From CAZQEZ01 sp964592475 (GTDB lineage: Bacteria; Bacteroidota; Bacteroidia; Cytophagales; Cyclobacteriaceae): a DNA stretch of 34,643 bases. The notes under the pieces are model-generated. The model searched no databases and was not told the origin of the DNA. It was given only the letters and a program-made list of their open reading frames with translations. Each line of letters starts with the position of its first letter. The first letter of the stretch is position 1. A program made the translations under genes and the position numbers. Where the stretch lies: positions 1-34,643 of the forward strand of contig CAZQEZ010000035.1 of NCBI GenBank assembly GCA_964592475.1. The letters run 5' to 3'. Shown in pieces: positions 23,070 through 30,984 of this stretch.

Positions 23070-23885
23070 ATGCAAAAAAGAATGTTAAGACATGTAAGTT
23101 TAGTGGTGGTAGTGCTGTTGCTTTTTGGCTGTAGTGAGTTTAGAAAGATACAAAAAAGCAATGATGCCGACCTCAAATATGAGGCTGCCATGAAGTATTA
23201 TGAAGAGGAAGATTATTATCGTGCAGCTATCTTATTTGAAGAGGTATTGCCTTTGATAATTGGTTCTGCAAAAGCAGAAAAGGCTCAATTCTTTTTTGCC
23301 AATGCCCACTTTAAGCAGAGCAATTATCTGCTTGCCGCTCATTATTTTGAAACCTTCTTTACTACTTATCGCAGAAGTGAGTATGCCGAAGAAGCTTTGT
23401 TTATGCATGCCTTTTCACTGTATAAAGAATCTCCCCGGTATAATTTGGATCAAACCGAAACGGTAGAAGCTATAAATGCAATTCAAAATTTTATCAACCT
23501 GTTTCCAACAAGCGAATATGTAATGCAGGCCAATGATATAATCGATCAATTGCAGGCTAAACTTGAACGCAAAGCTTTCGAGAAGGCGGAACAATATTAT
23601 AAGCTTAATCGTTTGAAAGCTTCTGTAGTTGCTTTTGAAAGTTTTCGCAAAGATTTTCCCGATTCTGATAAGAACGAGGCAGCAAGTTATCTTTTAATTG
23701 AAGCGCAATATAAATATGCATCCAATAGTATACGCTCCAAACAGCAAGAAAGGCTATTAGAGGCAAAAGAATTTTATGAGCAATTTATAGATCGCTACAC
23801 ACAAAGTAAGTACAGTCGAGATGCCGAAAAGATATATGCCGACATCATCAATGATTTAGCAAAAATTAAAGAAAGTAATTCTTAA
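23070..23885 (+). CDS. bamD: BamD, outer-membrane assembly lipoprotein
   Basis: This 271-residue lipoprotein subunit of the Bam machine inserts barrel proteins into the outer membrane. The start at ATG 23070 gives a compact signal peptide MQKRMLRHVSLVVVVLLLFGC with lipidated Cys21. TPR-like helical pairs follow: DADLKYEAAMKYYEEEDYYRAAILFEEVLP (about 32-61), AEKAQFFFANAHFKQSNYLLAAHYFETF and SEYAEEALFMHAFSLY, then EFYEQFIDRYTQSKYSRDAEK near the end. Length and domain order fit the family. rpoZ follows after 14 nt and coaBC after another 11 nt, so they are probably co-transcribed. Confidence 0.93.
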   Translation: MQKRMLRHVSLVVVVLLLFGCSEFRKIQKSNDADLKYEAAMKYYEEEDYYRAAILFEEVLPLIIGSAKAEKAQFFFANAHFKQSNYLLAAHYFETFFTTYRRSEYAEEALFMHAFSLYKESPRYNLDQTETVEAINAIQNFINLFPTSEYVMQANDIIDQLQAKLERKAFEKAEQYYKLNRLKASVVAFESFRKDFPDSDKNEAASYLLIEAQYKYASNSIRSKQQERLLEAKEFYEQFIDRYTQSKYSRDAEKIYADIINDLAKIKESNS

Positions 23886-23899
23886 ACATAAATATTAAT

Positions 23900-24208
23900 A
23901 TGGCAGTAAATCCATCAATAGTAACCAGAAACACTGATAAATTGGCAGAGCCAACTGAAAACCTTTACGAATCGGTAGCAATTATTTCAAAAAGAGCTCG
24001 GCAAATTAGCAGCAAAATGAAAGAAGAACTAAATCAAAAATTGGCCGAGTTTGCATCTACCGTGGATAATTTGGAAGAGGTATTTGAAAATCGTGAACAA
24101 ATTGAAATATCAAAGTTTTACGAAAGAATGCCAAAACCAACAACTTTGGCTACAGAAGAGTTTCTGGAAGGTAAAATTATGTATCGCAAGCCGGAATCGG
24201 AAGAATAA
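23900..24208 (+). CDS. rpoZ: RNA polymerase omega subunit (RpoZ/Rpb6 family)
   Basis: This 102-residue small subunit assists assembly of RNA polymerase around the beta-prime subunit. The family signature is ENLYESVAIISKRARQIS (residues 20-37), matching the omega/Rpb6 helix with KRARQI. The remainder is acidic and helical, ending in TLATEEFLEGKIMYRKPESEE, where the usual omega pattern of a late aliphatic EEF..G.I segment is visible. It lies between bamD and coaBC, the common order in Bacteroidota and similar to the rpoZ-coaBC pairing elsewhere. Confidence 0.92.
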   Translation: MAVNPSIVTRNTDKLAEPTENLYESVAIISKRARQISSKMKEELNQKLAEFASTVDNLEEVFENREQIEISKFYERMPKPTTLATEEFLEGKIMYRKPESEE

Positions 24209-24219
24209 AAAATACAAAC

Positions 24220-25419
24220 ATGCTCCGGGGCAAAAAAATACTACTGGGCGTGTGTGGTAGCATTGCAGCTTACAAAAGTGCATTGCTTACCAGATTACTT
24301 GTTAAAGAAGGGGCTGAAGTTAAATTAATTATGACAAAGGCCGCTTCTCATTTTATTACCCCTCTCACGTTATCTACACTTTCCAAAAATCCTGTTTTAT
24401 TGGATTTCTACAAAAGGGAAACTGGTGAATGGCAAAGTCATGTAGAACTTGGCCTCTGGGCAGACTTATTTTTAATTGCACCATTAAGCGCCAATACAAT
24501 GGCTTCTATGGCCAATGGCATTTGCAATAATTTACTTACCGCGGTTTACCTTTCTGCCCGTTGTCCTGTAATGCTGGCACCTGCTATGGATTTGGACATG
24601 TTTCAGCATCCTGCTACCCGAAAAAATTTGCAAACATTACAATCTTTTGGTAATCATGTGCTTGCCTCTGGTTATGGCGAGTTAGCTAGCGGCCTCACCG
24701 GAGAGGGAAGAATGCTAGAGCCCGAAGAGATACTGGCGGAAGTAAATAAAATTTTTTTACACCGGCAACCTTTGGCAGGCATTGAAGTAATGGTTACGGC
24801 AGGGCCTACTCATGAAGCACTTGATCCGGTTCGTTATCTGGGCAATCACTCCTCTGGTAAAATGGGATATGCAATAGCTACCCAGCTAGCCGATGCCGGA
24901 GCACAGGTTCATTTAATTAGTGGCCCAACTAATCTTAATTTGCACCATCCCAATATCAATATTTCTAATGTTTCCAGTGCTGATGAAATGTATCAGGCTT
25001 GCAAAAAAGTTTTTTTCAAAACTAAATTAAACGTTTTTGCTGCTGCAGTTGCAGATTATAAACCTGCGCAGCCTTTTAAACAAAAAATAAAAAAGGGCAT
25101 GGAAAACCTTGAAATAGCGCTGGAAAAAAATATTGACATTGCAATGGCCTGTGGCAAAGAAAAGCAAGCTGATCAAATTAATATTGGCTTTGCACTTGAA
25201 ACAGAAAACGAACTTGATAACGCGTATCTCAAATTAAAGAAAAAGAATTTTGACCTTATAGTGCTTAATTCTTTAAATGATGCAGGTGCAGGCTTTGCTC
25301 ATGATACAAATAAGATCAAGATTATAGATAAAAATAATAAAATTAAGGATTTTGAGTTGAAAGATAAGAACAGTGTTGCGAAAGACATTGTAAAAGAAAT
25401 CATTGGCTTGATAAAATGA
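24220..25419 (+). CDS. coaBC: CoaBC, bifunctional phosphopantothenoylcysteine synthetase/decarboxylase
   Basis: This 399-residue enzyme makes 4'-phosphopantetheine for CoA in two steps. The N-terminal flavoprotein CoaC domain (1-180) has GVCGSIAAYKS, the catalytic H74 (SHVELGLWAD), the PLSANTMA motif and PAMDLDM. The C-terminal CoaB ligase domain (about 185-399) has VTAGPTHEALDPVRYLGNHSSGKMGYAIA and the AAAVADYKP loop, and ends in a Lys-rich segment. Two CoaC positions differ from E. coli: Asn125 is Asp124 here (PAMD), and Cys158 is Ser157 (ASGLTGEGRM). I recall the same forms in other Bacteroidota, so they are probably lineage features rather than damage. It overlaps the next gene by 4 nt. 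Confidence 0.96.
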   Translation: MLRGKKILLGVCGSIAAYKSALLTRLLVKEGAEVKLIMTKAASHFITPLTLSTLSKNPVLLDFYKRETGEWQSHVELGLWADLFLIAPLSANTMASMANGICNNLLTAVYLSARCPVMLAPAMDLDMFQHPATRKNLQTLQSFGNHVLASGYGELASGLTGEGRMLEPEEILAEVNKIFLHRQPLAGIEVMVTAGPTHEALDPVRYLGNHSSGKMGYAIATQLADAGAQVHLISGPTNLNLHHPNINISNVSSADEMYQACKKVFFKTKLNVFAAAVADYKPAQPFKQKIKKGMENLEIALEKNIDIAMACGKEKQADQINIGFALETENELDNAYLKLKKKNFDLIVLNSLNDAGAGFAHDTNKIKIIDKNNKIKDFELKDKNSVAKDIVKEIIGLIK

Positions 25420-26333
25420 AAAAATTTGTAGCAACCTTATTTATATCTATTTTTATAATTGCGGGTTTATCTGCTCAGGAACTTAACTGTTCCGTAATTG
25501 TAAATGCTGATATGGTTGAAAATCAGGAGCGTAGGATTTTCACTGATATGGAAACTGCTTTTTCACAATTTTTAAATAACAGAAAATGGACCGATAATAA
25601 TTTTGAGCCAGAAGAACGGATACGATGCCAAATGATAATAGGTATTAAAAGGCAACCATCGGTAGGAAGCTTTTTAGCTACTGTTCAAATTCAATCTGTA
25701 CGACCTGTTTATAATACCAATCTTGAAACAAGTTTATTGGCTTTAACTCAAAATTATGCCGATCAGGATTGGCAATTTGAATATACTGAATCACAACCCT
25801 TAGATTTTAATATCAATAATTTTACTAATAATATCACATCTATACTAGCCTACTACGCATACATGATAATAGCCATGGACTATGACTCTTTTGCAAAACT
25901 GGGTGGCACACCATATTACGAACAGGCTTTCACTATTGTAAACAATGCACAACAAACCGGTAGATCAGGTTGGCAACAGTTTGTCAATCCACCAAGAAAC
26001 AGGTATTGGTTAATTGAAAATCTAATGAATCCGCAATTTCGCGATCTACGCGAAGGGTTTTATCAGTATCACCGGTTGGGATTAGATAAGTTTCTATCTA
26101 ACCCCGATGAAGCCAGGGCAACTATTTTAGAGGTTTTGGAAAAACTGCAAACTGCTTATCAATCTAGACAGAATAGTTTTTTGATTATTCTTTTTATGTA
26201 TGCAAAATCCAATGAGTTGATAAATATTTTTTCAGAAGGTGACATAAACGTTCGTCGTCAAGCGTATGAAATATTAATAGAAGTGGATCCAACTAAAGCT
26301 GATGATTATCAGCAAATTTTACAAGGTGGTTAA
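25416..26333 (+). CDS. porD: DUF4835 family protein, PorD of the type IX secretion system
   Basis: This 305-residue exported protein has a signal peptide (MKKFVATLFISIFIIAGLSA, cleaved before QELNC). It matches the DUF4835 family: RCQMIIGIKRQPSVGSFLATVQIQSVRPVYNTN, DWQFEYTESQPLDFN, ILAYYAYMIIAMDYDSFAKLGGTPYYEQA and REGFYQYHRLGLDKF. The family is restricted to Bacteroidota, and annotated genomes often call it PorD of the type IX secretion system; I rely on recall for that name. Its start overlaps the coaBC stop (ATGA), the conserved coaBC-porD-recN order in the phylum. It is probably periplasmic and supports secretion of adhesins or gliding proteins, but no other T9SS gene is in the window. 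Confidence 0.87.
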   Translation: MKKFVATLFISIFIIAGLSAQELNCSVIVNADMVENQERRIFTDMETAFSQFLNNRKWTDNNFEPEERIRCQMIIGIKRQPSVGSFLATVQIQSVRPVYNTNLETSLLALTQNYADQDWQFEYTESQPLDFNINNFTNNITSILAYYAYMIIAMDYDSFAKLGGTPYYEQAFTIVNNAQQTGRSGWQQFVNPPRNRYWLIENLMNPQFRDLREGFYQYHRLGLDKFLSNPDEARATILEVLEKLQTAYQSRQNSFLIILFMYAKSNELINIFSEGDINVRRQAYEILIEVDPTKADDYQQILQGG

Positions 26334-26459
26334 TTTAAGAAACTAAAGCAGCTAAATTTTTATAGGTTAAAATTTTCTTACCACTAAAATAGCTTGCCTT
26401 TCAATTCGCCCTATCAATAACAAAAATCAATTTACTCATCCAATCTCCTATCTTTTTCC

Positions 26460-26467
26460 TATTTTTG
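26460..26467 (+). promoter_or_regulatory. Possible -7 element for the small gene and recN
   Basis: TATTTTTG is an exact TAnnTTTG match 14 nt before ATG 26482, within the 148-nt spacer after porD. No -33 box is seen at 19-21 bp. It would allow recN expression independent of the upstream genes. Confidence 0.4.
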
Positions 26468-26481
26468 GTTTTTAATATGTC

Positions 26482-26706
26482 ATGACTAAACTTCAAAAAA
26501 GATATTATTTGCCTGAGCAAATAAAAAAAATATTGCCTCAGCTAATCGGTGAAAAGATTACTGTTGTATTACAGGATGGCCCTGTTCATTATTTAAATTT
26601 GAAAAAAATGGTGAATGATAAGTTATTTGCGATTGACATGCGAAATATTCGCCATGATTTCGAGCAAGCACAAATAGCTGAAATAATAGTTGATAAAGAG
26701 TTGTAA
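26482..26706 (+). CDS. Small unknown protein, possibly an Sm-like beta barrel, upstream of recN
   Basis: This 74-residue cytoplasmic protein belongs to no family I recognise. A short N-terminal helix (YYLPEQIKKILPQLIG) is followed by alternating strand-like segments: EKITVVLQDGPVHYLNLKKMVND, KLFAIDMRNIRHDF and a final AQIAEIIVDKEL. The helix-then-five-strand pattern, with VVLQDG early and IxxI near the end, resembles Sm/Hfq-type small barrels, but without a diagnostic motif. recN starts 2 nt after its stop, so they are translated from one transcript. Codon use matches its neighbours and the position within the operon argues for a real gene. The fold is a guess. Confidence 0.75.
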   Translation: MTKLQKRYYLPEQIKKILPQLIGEKITVVLQDGPVHYLNLKKMVNDKLFAIDMRNIRHDFEQAQIAEIIVDKEL

Positions 26707-26708
26707 GT

Positions 26709-28361
26709 ATGCTTCAACATCTGGTTATAAAAAATTATGCCCTTATACAGCATTTGGAAATGAATCCTGCTGCTAAATTGAATATTATAACTGGCGAAAC
26801 AGGTGCTGGCAAGTCTATTATGGTTGGTGCTGTTGGACTTTTGTTGGGCAATCGGGCAGACACAAAAGCCCTTTATAATGAAAATGAAAAATGTGTGGTT
26901 GAAGGCACATTTGATTTAAAAGAATATGATTTAAAACTATTTTTTGATATTCATGATCTTGATTATAGTCAGCAAACAATTATAAGAAGAGAAATAAACC
27001 CAAATGGTAAGTCACGCGCTTTCGTAAATGATTTGCCCGTCACCCTAGATATCCTAAAAGAATTGGGTAGTAATCTAATGGATGTTCATTCTCAACATGA
27101 TACCTTACAGCTAGCTTCCAATGATTACCAGTTATCGATTATCGATGCTTTTGCCGGTACCCAAATACAACTAAAAAAATATGAAGCTGCCTATTATAAT
27201 TTTAAAAGCGCGCAAAAAGAATTTAAAAGTCTGGAAAGTGAAGCTGCTAATTTAAAGAAGGAAGCTGATTACAACGCGTTTTTACTGGATGAATTAGAAA
27301 AGCTAGAATTACAGCCGGATGAGCAGGAAAGGCTAGAAGAAGAATTAAATATTCTGGAAAATGCTGAAGAAATTAAGTCAAAACTAAATCATATTTTACA
27401 TTTTTTTGATCAGGATGAATCATCGGCAGCAAAAAATCTGTCTCAAGGAATTCAGGTATTAAATCAGTTGAGTAGATTATCAGATAAATATAGTTCTCTG
27501 GCAGAAAGAGCAGAAAGTTGCTTAATTGAACTAAGGGACATAGCTTCCGAATTAGAAAATGAAGAAATGAATGTGGATGTTGATCCCGCCAAACTTGAAT
27601 ATACTCAAAACAGGTTGAGCAATATTTATCAATTACAGCAAAAGCACCAGGTAAATAATATTGATGCTTTAATAAAGATACAAGAAACTCTTGCTGAAAA
27701 AGTAAGTAAAACCATCAACCTGGACGATGAATTAAAAGCCAGAAATGACGCTTTACAAAAGTTAAAAGCAGGGCTGATGGCTGAGGCCAATCAATTAAGT
27801 ACCGCAAGAAATAAAACTTTTGATAAGTTGACCTCCCAGATGAAGGAACTATTAAAAGATCTAGGCATGCCCGATGCTACGTTACAAGTTGAACATGACT
27901 TAAAAGAACCTACTCATACCGGCATCGATGAAATAAATTTACGATTCAGTGCAAATAAAGGAGTTCGTCCACAGTCGTTAAAAAATGTGGCCTCGGGAGG
28001 AGAGTTTGCTCGTTTGATGTTTTGCGTTAAATACGTACTGGCAGACAAAACTGCTATGCCTACTATTGTTTTTGATGAAATTGATACGGGAATTTCAGGA
28101 GAAATAGCTTTGAAAATGGTGAAAATGATGGAGTCTATGGCCAGCAATCATCAGGTATTAGTAATAACACACCTGCCTCAGATAGCAGCCAAAGGTGAGC
28201 AGCATTATTTCGTATTCAAAGATACTCAAACTAGCAAAACCGTAAGTAAAATTAAGCTTTTACAGAAGAAAGAAAGAATAGAAGAAATTGCCAAAATGAT
28301 TGGTGGTGATAAACCCTCTACTATTGCCCTTGAAAATGCCAGGGAACTATTGGAAAAATAG
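26709..28361 (+). CDS. recN: DNA repair protein RecN
   Basis: This 550-residue SMC-like ATPase acts early in double-strand-break repair. The N-terminal head has the Walker A GETGAGKS (29-36) and the Q-loop region VDGTFDLKEY-like segment VVEGTFDL. Two long helical, Glu/Lys-rich stretches (about 155-230 and 270-375) form the antiparallel coiled coil with its hinge. The C-terminal head has the ABC signature ASGGEFARLMFCVK (about 428-441) and Walker B TIVFDEIDTGISGEIA (about 451-466), then the VITHLPQIAA switch. Length is usual. An assembly gap begins 33 nt after its stop codon. Confidence 0.96.
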   Translation: MLQHLVIKNYALIQHLEMNPAAKLNIITGETGAGKSIMVGAVGLLLGNRADTKALYNENEKCVVEGTFDLKEYDLKLFFDIHDLDYSQQTIIRREINPNGKSRAFVNDLPVTLDILKELGSNLMDVHSQHDTLQLASNDYQLSIIDAFAGTQIQLKKYEAAYYNFKSAQKEFKSLESEAANLKKEADYNAFLLDELEKLELQPDEQERLEEELNILENAEEIKSKLNHILHFFDQDESSAAKNLSQGIQVLNQLSRLSDKYSSLAERAESCLIELRDIASELENEEMNVDVDPAKLEYTQNRLSNIYQLQQKHQVNNIDALIKIQETLAEKVSKTINLDDELKARNDALQKLKAGLMAEANQLSTARNKTFDKLTSQMKELLKDLGMPDATLQVEHDLKEPTHTGIDEINLRFSANKGVRPQSLKNVASGGEFARLMFCVKYVLADKTAMPTIVFDEIDTGISGEIALKMVKMMESMASNHQVLVITHLPQIAAKGEQHYFVFKDTQTSKTVSKIKLLQKKERIEEIAKMIGGDKPSTIALENARELLEK

Positions 28362-28381
28362 TTTTATTAATTACCTTCTGG

Positions 28382-28505
28382 CTTATCATTTTANNNNNNN
28401 NNNNNNNNNNNNNNNNNNNNNNNNNNNNNNNNNNNNNNNNNNNNNNNNNNNNNNNNNNNNNNNNNNNNNNNNNNNNNNNNNNNNNNNNNNNNNCTTATCA
28501 TTTTA
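28382..28505. other. Assembly gap of 100 N flanked by identical 12-bp ends
   Basis: Bases 28394-28493 are N, exactly 100, the usual placeholder for unknown length. The 12 bases before it (28382-28393, CTTATCATTTTA) are identical to the 12 after it (28494-28505). The simplest reading is that two contigs end in the same sequence and overlap, so the gap may be empty; a collapsed repeat is the alternative. The repeat also contains the stop codon of the hydrolase gene. Confidence 0.9.
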
Positions 28506-30354
28506 GGGAATTAATCTCTATTTTGCTATCTCCAAATAGTGTAATAGTAGCTTTGGTGAAATCTTCTTCATCCGCGTTAAATATATTCTCAACGTAATTT
28601 TGGGGGTTGCGATCCATTAAAGGAAACCAGGTGCTATGAATTTGTACCATGATACGATGCCCCTTTTTAAAAGTATGTAAAACGTCTTGTAAGGGTATTG
28701 TAACTGAAGTCTTTTGGTTAGGTACAAATGGTTCAGGCTTTTCAAAGCTATTCCTAAATCTAGCACGAAACATTTCGCTTCTTACCAGCATTTGATAGCC
28801 TTGCATGGTTACATAATCCGGAGCTTTAGGATTGTGCATTAGTTTTGCAGGATACTCATCAATGATTTTTACCACCACATCCATATCGGTAGCTGAAGTA
28901 GCAACTTGAAGCCGAGCAGAAATTTCACCGCCTACAGTAATGTCTTCCTTCAGTGGTTCTGTTGCAAAGGTAAGCACGTCAGGTCTTCGGCTTGCATATC
29001 TCTGGTCATCAGTCATATAGCGACGAGGCGTATACACCAATGGTTCAATTTCACTGGTATAAGGTATGGGTTTAGCCGGGTCGCTTAGGTATTGAAACTC
29101 ATCATTGGCACTACCTAAAGTTTGCATACTTAATTTTTCATTTTTATGAAAATACAGCGTTACAGGCTGGAGTTTTGGCGAAGGCCACTGTTCAAAGGCT
29201 TGCCAGGTATAATCACCTGTATCAAATAACCACGCCTCTGGTAAGCTTAGCTCTCCTTTATCTTTCAAAAAGTAATTAAAAAAAGGTGTTTCAATATTTT
29301 TTTGAAAGAAATTGCTTATGCTATCGCCAAAGTTAATGTGATTTATTTTTTGCTCTCCTTGCTTCCTGTGCCAGTCACCATGGCTCCAAGGTCCCATGAT
29401 TAAGCTACTAAAATTTTTCCCACTTTTTTCAATGGTTTTATAAATATTCAAAGGCCCATATAAATCCTCAGCATCAAACCAACCACCAACTACCAAAACA
29501 GCAGGTTTCACATTTTCTAAATGAGGTAAAATATTTCTTTTTTGCCAATACTCATCATAATTAGGGTGTTCTATAGTTTCACGCCAGAAAAAATTTTCGG
29601 GATACACATTTTGAGCTACATTTTTTAATGGTCCAAGCTCCAAATGATACTGATAGCCATCTTCATAATCACCTTCAATAAATTTGTCAGCGTACCAGCT
29701 ATTGGTGGTTTGGCTATTTTTTTGGTAACCAAAAACAGGATAAATAGGTAAATAAGCCTGGATAAATGCTCCATTATGATGAAAATCGTCAAAATAAAAG
29801 TCGGCTATTGGTGCTTGTGGCGAAGCGGCTTTAAGAGCCGGATGTGCATCGGGCAGTGAAGCGGCAGCGTAAAAACCAGGATAGGATGTGCCATAGATCC
29901 CAACTTTGCCATTATTGTTTTTAATATTTTTTATTAGCCATTCAATAGTATCCCATGTGTCTGAACTTTCATCAACCGTTTTTTTATGCTTATTGCCAGG
30001 GATATTAGGTGTCATGTTTGTAAATTCACCATCCGACATATAACGCCCTCGCACATCTTGATAAACAAAAATATAGCCTTCAGCTTGTAAAAATGGATTG
30101 GGACCCAGGGATGATTTAAATACTTCTGCTTCGTAGGGGTCTATACTGTAGCAAGTACGCATCAATAAAAACGGGTGTTTTTCTTTCTTTTTTTTGGGTG
30201 AATAAACAATGGTGTGCAAAGTTACCCCATCTCTCATGGGAATATCGAAAATCTGTTTTTCATACTTTTCCTGTATATCATAATTAACACGCAACTGGCT
30301 GTTGGCGGCGCTAAAGGTATATAAAATTAATAGAGTGAGTAAAAAATTTTTCAT
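28498..30354 (-). CDS. Secreted CocE/NonD family alpha/beta hydrolase (alpha-amino-acid ester hydrolase-like)
   Basis: This 618-residue serine hydrolase has a signal peptide (MKNFLLTLLILYTFSAANSQ). Catalytic candidates are S157 in GTSYPGF, D294 in GGWFDAEDLYG and H325 in GPWSHGDWHR. FLQAEGYIFVYQDVRGRYMSDGEF (about 88-111) is typical of alpha-amino-acid ester hydrolases and the X-Pro dipeptidyl-peptidase (S15/CocE) group. The C-terminal half (about 400-618) forms the jelly-roll domain (ITVGGEISARLQVATSATDMDVVVKIIDEYP). It probably acts in the periplasm or outside on acyl amino-acid esters or peptides. The stop codon lies 5 bases after the assembly gap, so its 3' flank is unknown. It is divergent from msrB. 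Confidence 0.92.
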   Translation of the reverse strand: MKNFLLTLLILYTFSAANSQLRVNYDIQEKYEKQIFDIPMRDGVTLHTIVYSPKKKKEKHPFLLMRTCYSIDPYEAEVFKSSLGPNPFLQAEGYIFVYQDVRGRYMSDGEFTNMTPNIPGNKHKKTVDESSDTWDTIEWLIKNIKNNNGKVGIYGTSYPGFYAAASLPDAHPALKAASPQAPIADFYFDDFHHNGAFIQAYLPIYPVFGYQKNSQTTNSWYADKFIEGDYEDGYQYHLELGPLKNVAQNVYPENFFWRETIEHPNYDEYWQKRNILPHLENVKPAVLVVGGWFDAEDLYGPLNIYKTIEKSGKNFSSLIMGPWSHGDWHRKQGEQKINHINFGDSISNFFQKNIETPFFNYFLKDKGELSLPEAWLFDTGDYTWQAFEQWPSPKLQPVTLYFHKNEKLSMQTLGSANDEFQYLSDPAKPIPYTSEIEPLVYTPRRYMTDDQRYASRRPDVLTFATEPLKEDITVGGEISARLQVATSATDMDVVVKIIDEYPAKLMHNPKAPDYVTMQGYQMLVRSEMFRARFRNSFEKPEPFVPNQKTSVTIPLQDVLHTFKKGHRIMVQIHSTWFPLMDRNPQNYVENIFNADEEDFTKATITLFGDSKIEINSLK

Positions 30355-30430
30355 AAATATTTTTTTGATAGACTATTTGCAATAATAATTTAAAAATAAC
30401 AAATACAGCAACAACATTTTTGGCTTATTT

Positions 30431-30444
30431 ATTGTATATACAAT
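30431..30444. promoter_or_regulatory. 14-bp perfect palindrome between hydrolase and msrB genes
   Basis: ATTGTATATACAAT is a perfect palindrome in the 137-bp divergent spacer, about 76 bp from the hydrolase start and 47 bp from msrB. The position suits an operator for one or both genes. The AT-rich composition makes chance occurrence possible. Confidence 0.3.
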
Positions 30445-30491
30445 CCTTGCGCAAAACAAGTTATAAAAGAAAACTATTAATTTAATAAAGC

Positions 30492-30977
30492 ATGAAATAT
30501 TTATTTATACTATTTATTGCATTCGGTTTATCAAATTGCAATGCGCAAAATCAAACAAGAAAAAGTGAAAACAATATGAATAATTATCCGGTACAAAAAT
30601 CAGAGGCAGAATGGAAAGAAGTTTTAAGTGACAAGGAATTTCATGTGCTACGGGAAAAAGGCACGGAAAGAGCATTTACCGGTGATTTATATGACAATAA
30701 GGAAGAAGGGGTTTATATATGCGCTGGTTGTGATCATGAAATGTTTAGCTCAGAAACCAAGTTTGAATCAGGCACTGGATGGCCTAGCTTTTACGCACCC
30801 ATTAGTGAAGATAAAATAGTTGCAAAAGAAGACAGAAGCATTGGGATGGTAAGAACTGAAGTTCTTTGTGCCCGCTGTGGAGGTCACCTGGGTCATGTTT
30901 TTAATGATGGTCCCCGGCCAACCGGTCTTCGTTACTGTTTAAATTCTGCTGCTTTGGATTTTAAGCCAGAGAATTAA
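30492..30977 (+). CDS. msrB: Exported peptide-methionine (R)-S-oxide reductase MsrB
   Basis: This 161-residue enzyme reduces methionine-R-sulfoxide in proteins. It carries a signal peptide ending in LSNC (Cys16), probably lipidated although Asn at -1 is atypical; cleavage after NAQ is the alternative. The catalytic domain (about 37-158) has the zinc cysteines C77/C80 (CAGC) and C126/C129 (CARC), the substrate motif SGTGWPSF (93-100), GGHLGHVFNDGP and the catalytic C149 in RYCLNSAAL. Export indicates repair of envelope proteins. The flavoprotein gene starts 7 nt after the stop, so the two are probably co-transcribed. Confidence 0.95.
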   Translation: MKYLFILFIAFGLSNCNAQNQTRKSENNMNNYPVQKSEAEWKEVLSDKEFHVLREKGTERAFTGDLYDNKEEGVYICAGCDHEMFSSETKFESGTGWPSFYAPISEDKIVAKEDRSIGMVRTEVLCARCGGHLGHVFNDGPRPTGLRYCLNSAALDFKPEN

Positions 30978-30984
30978 CTTTTTA

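Noticed and set aside
28394..28493. Open frame reading through the N tract (28300-28506)
   Set aside because: It consists partly of undetermined bases and overlaps the recN end in another frame.
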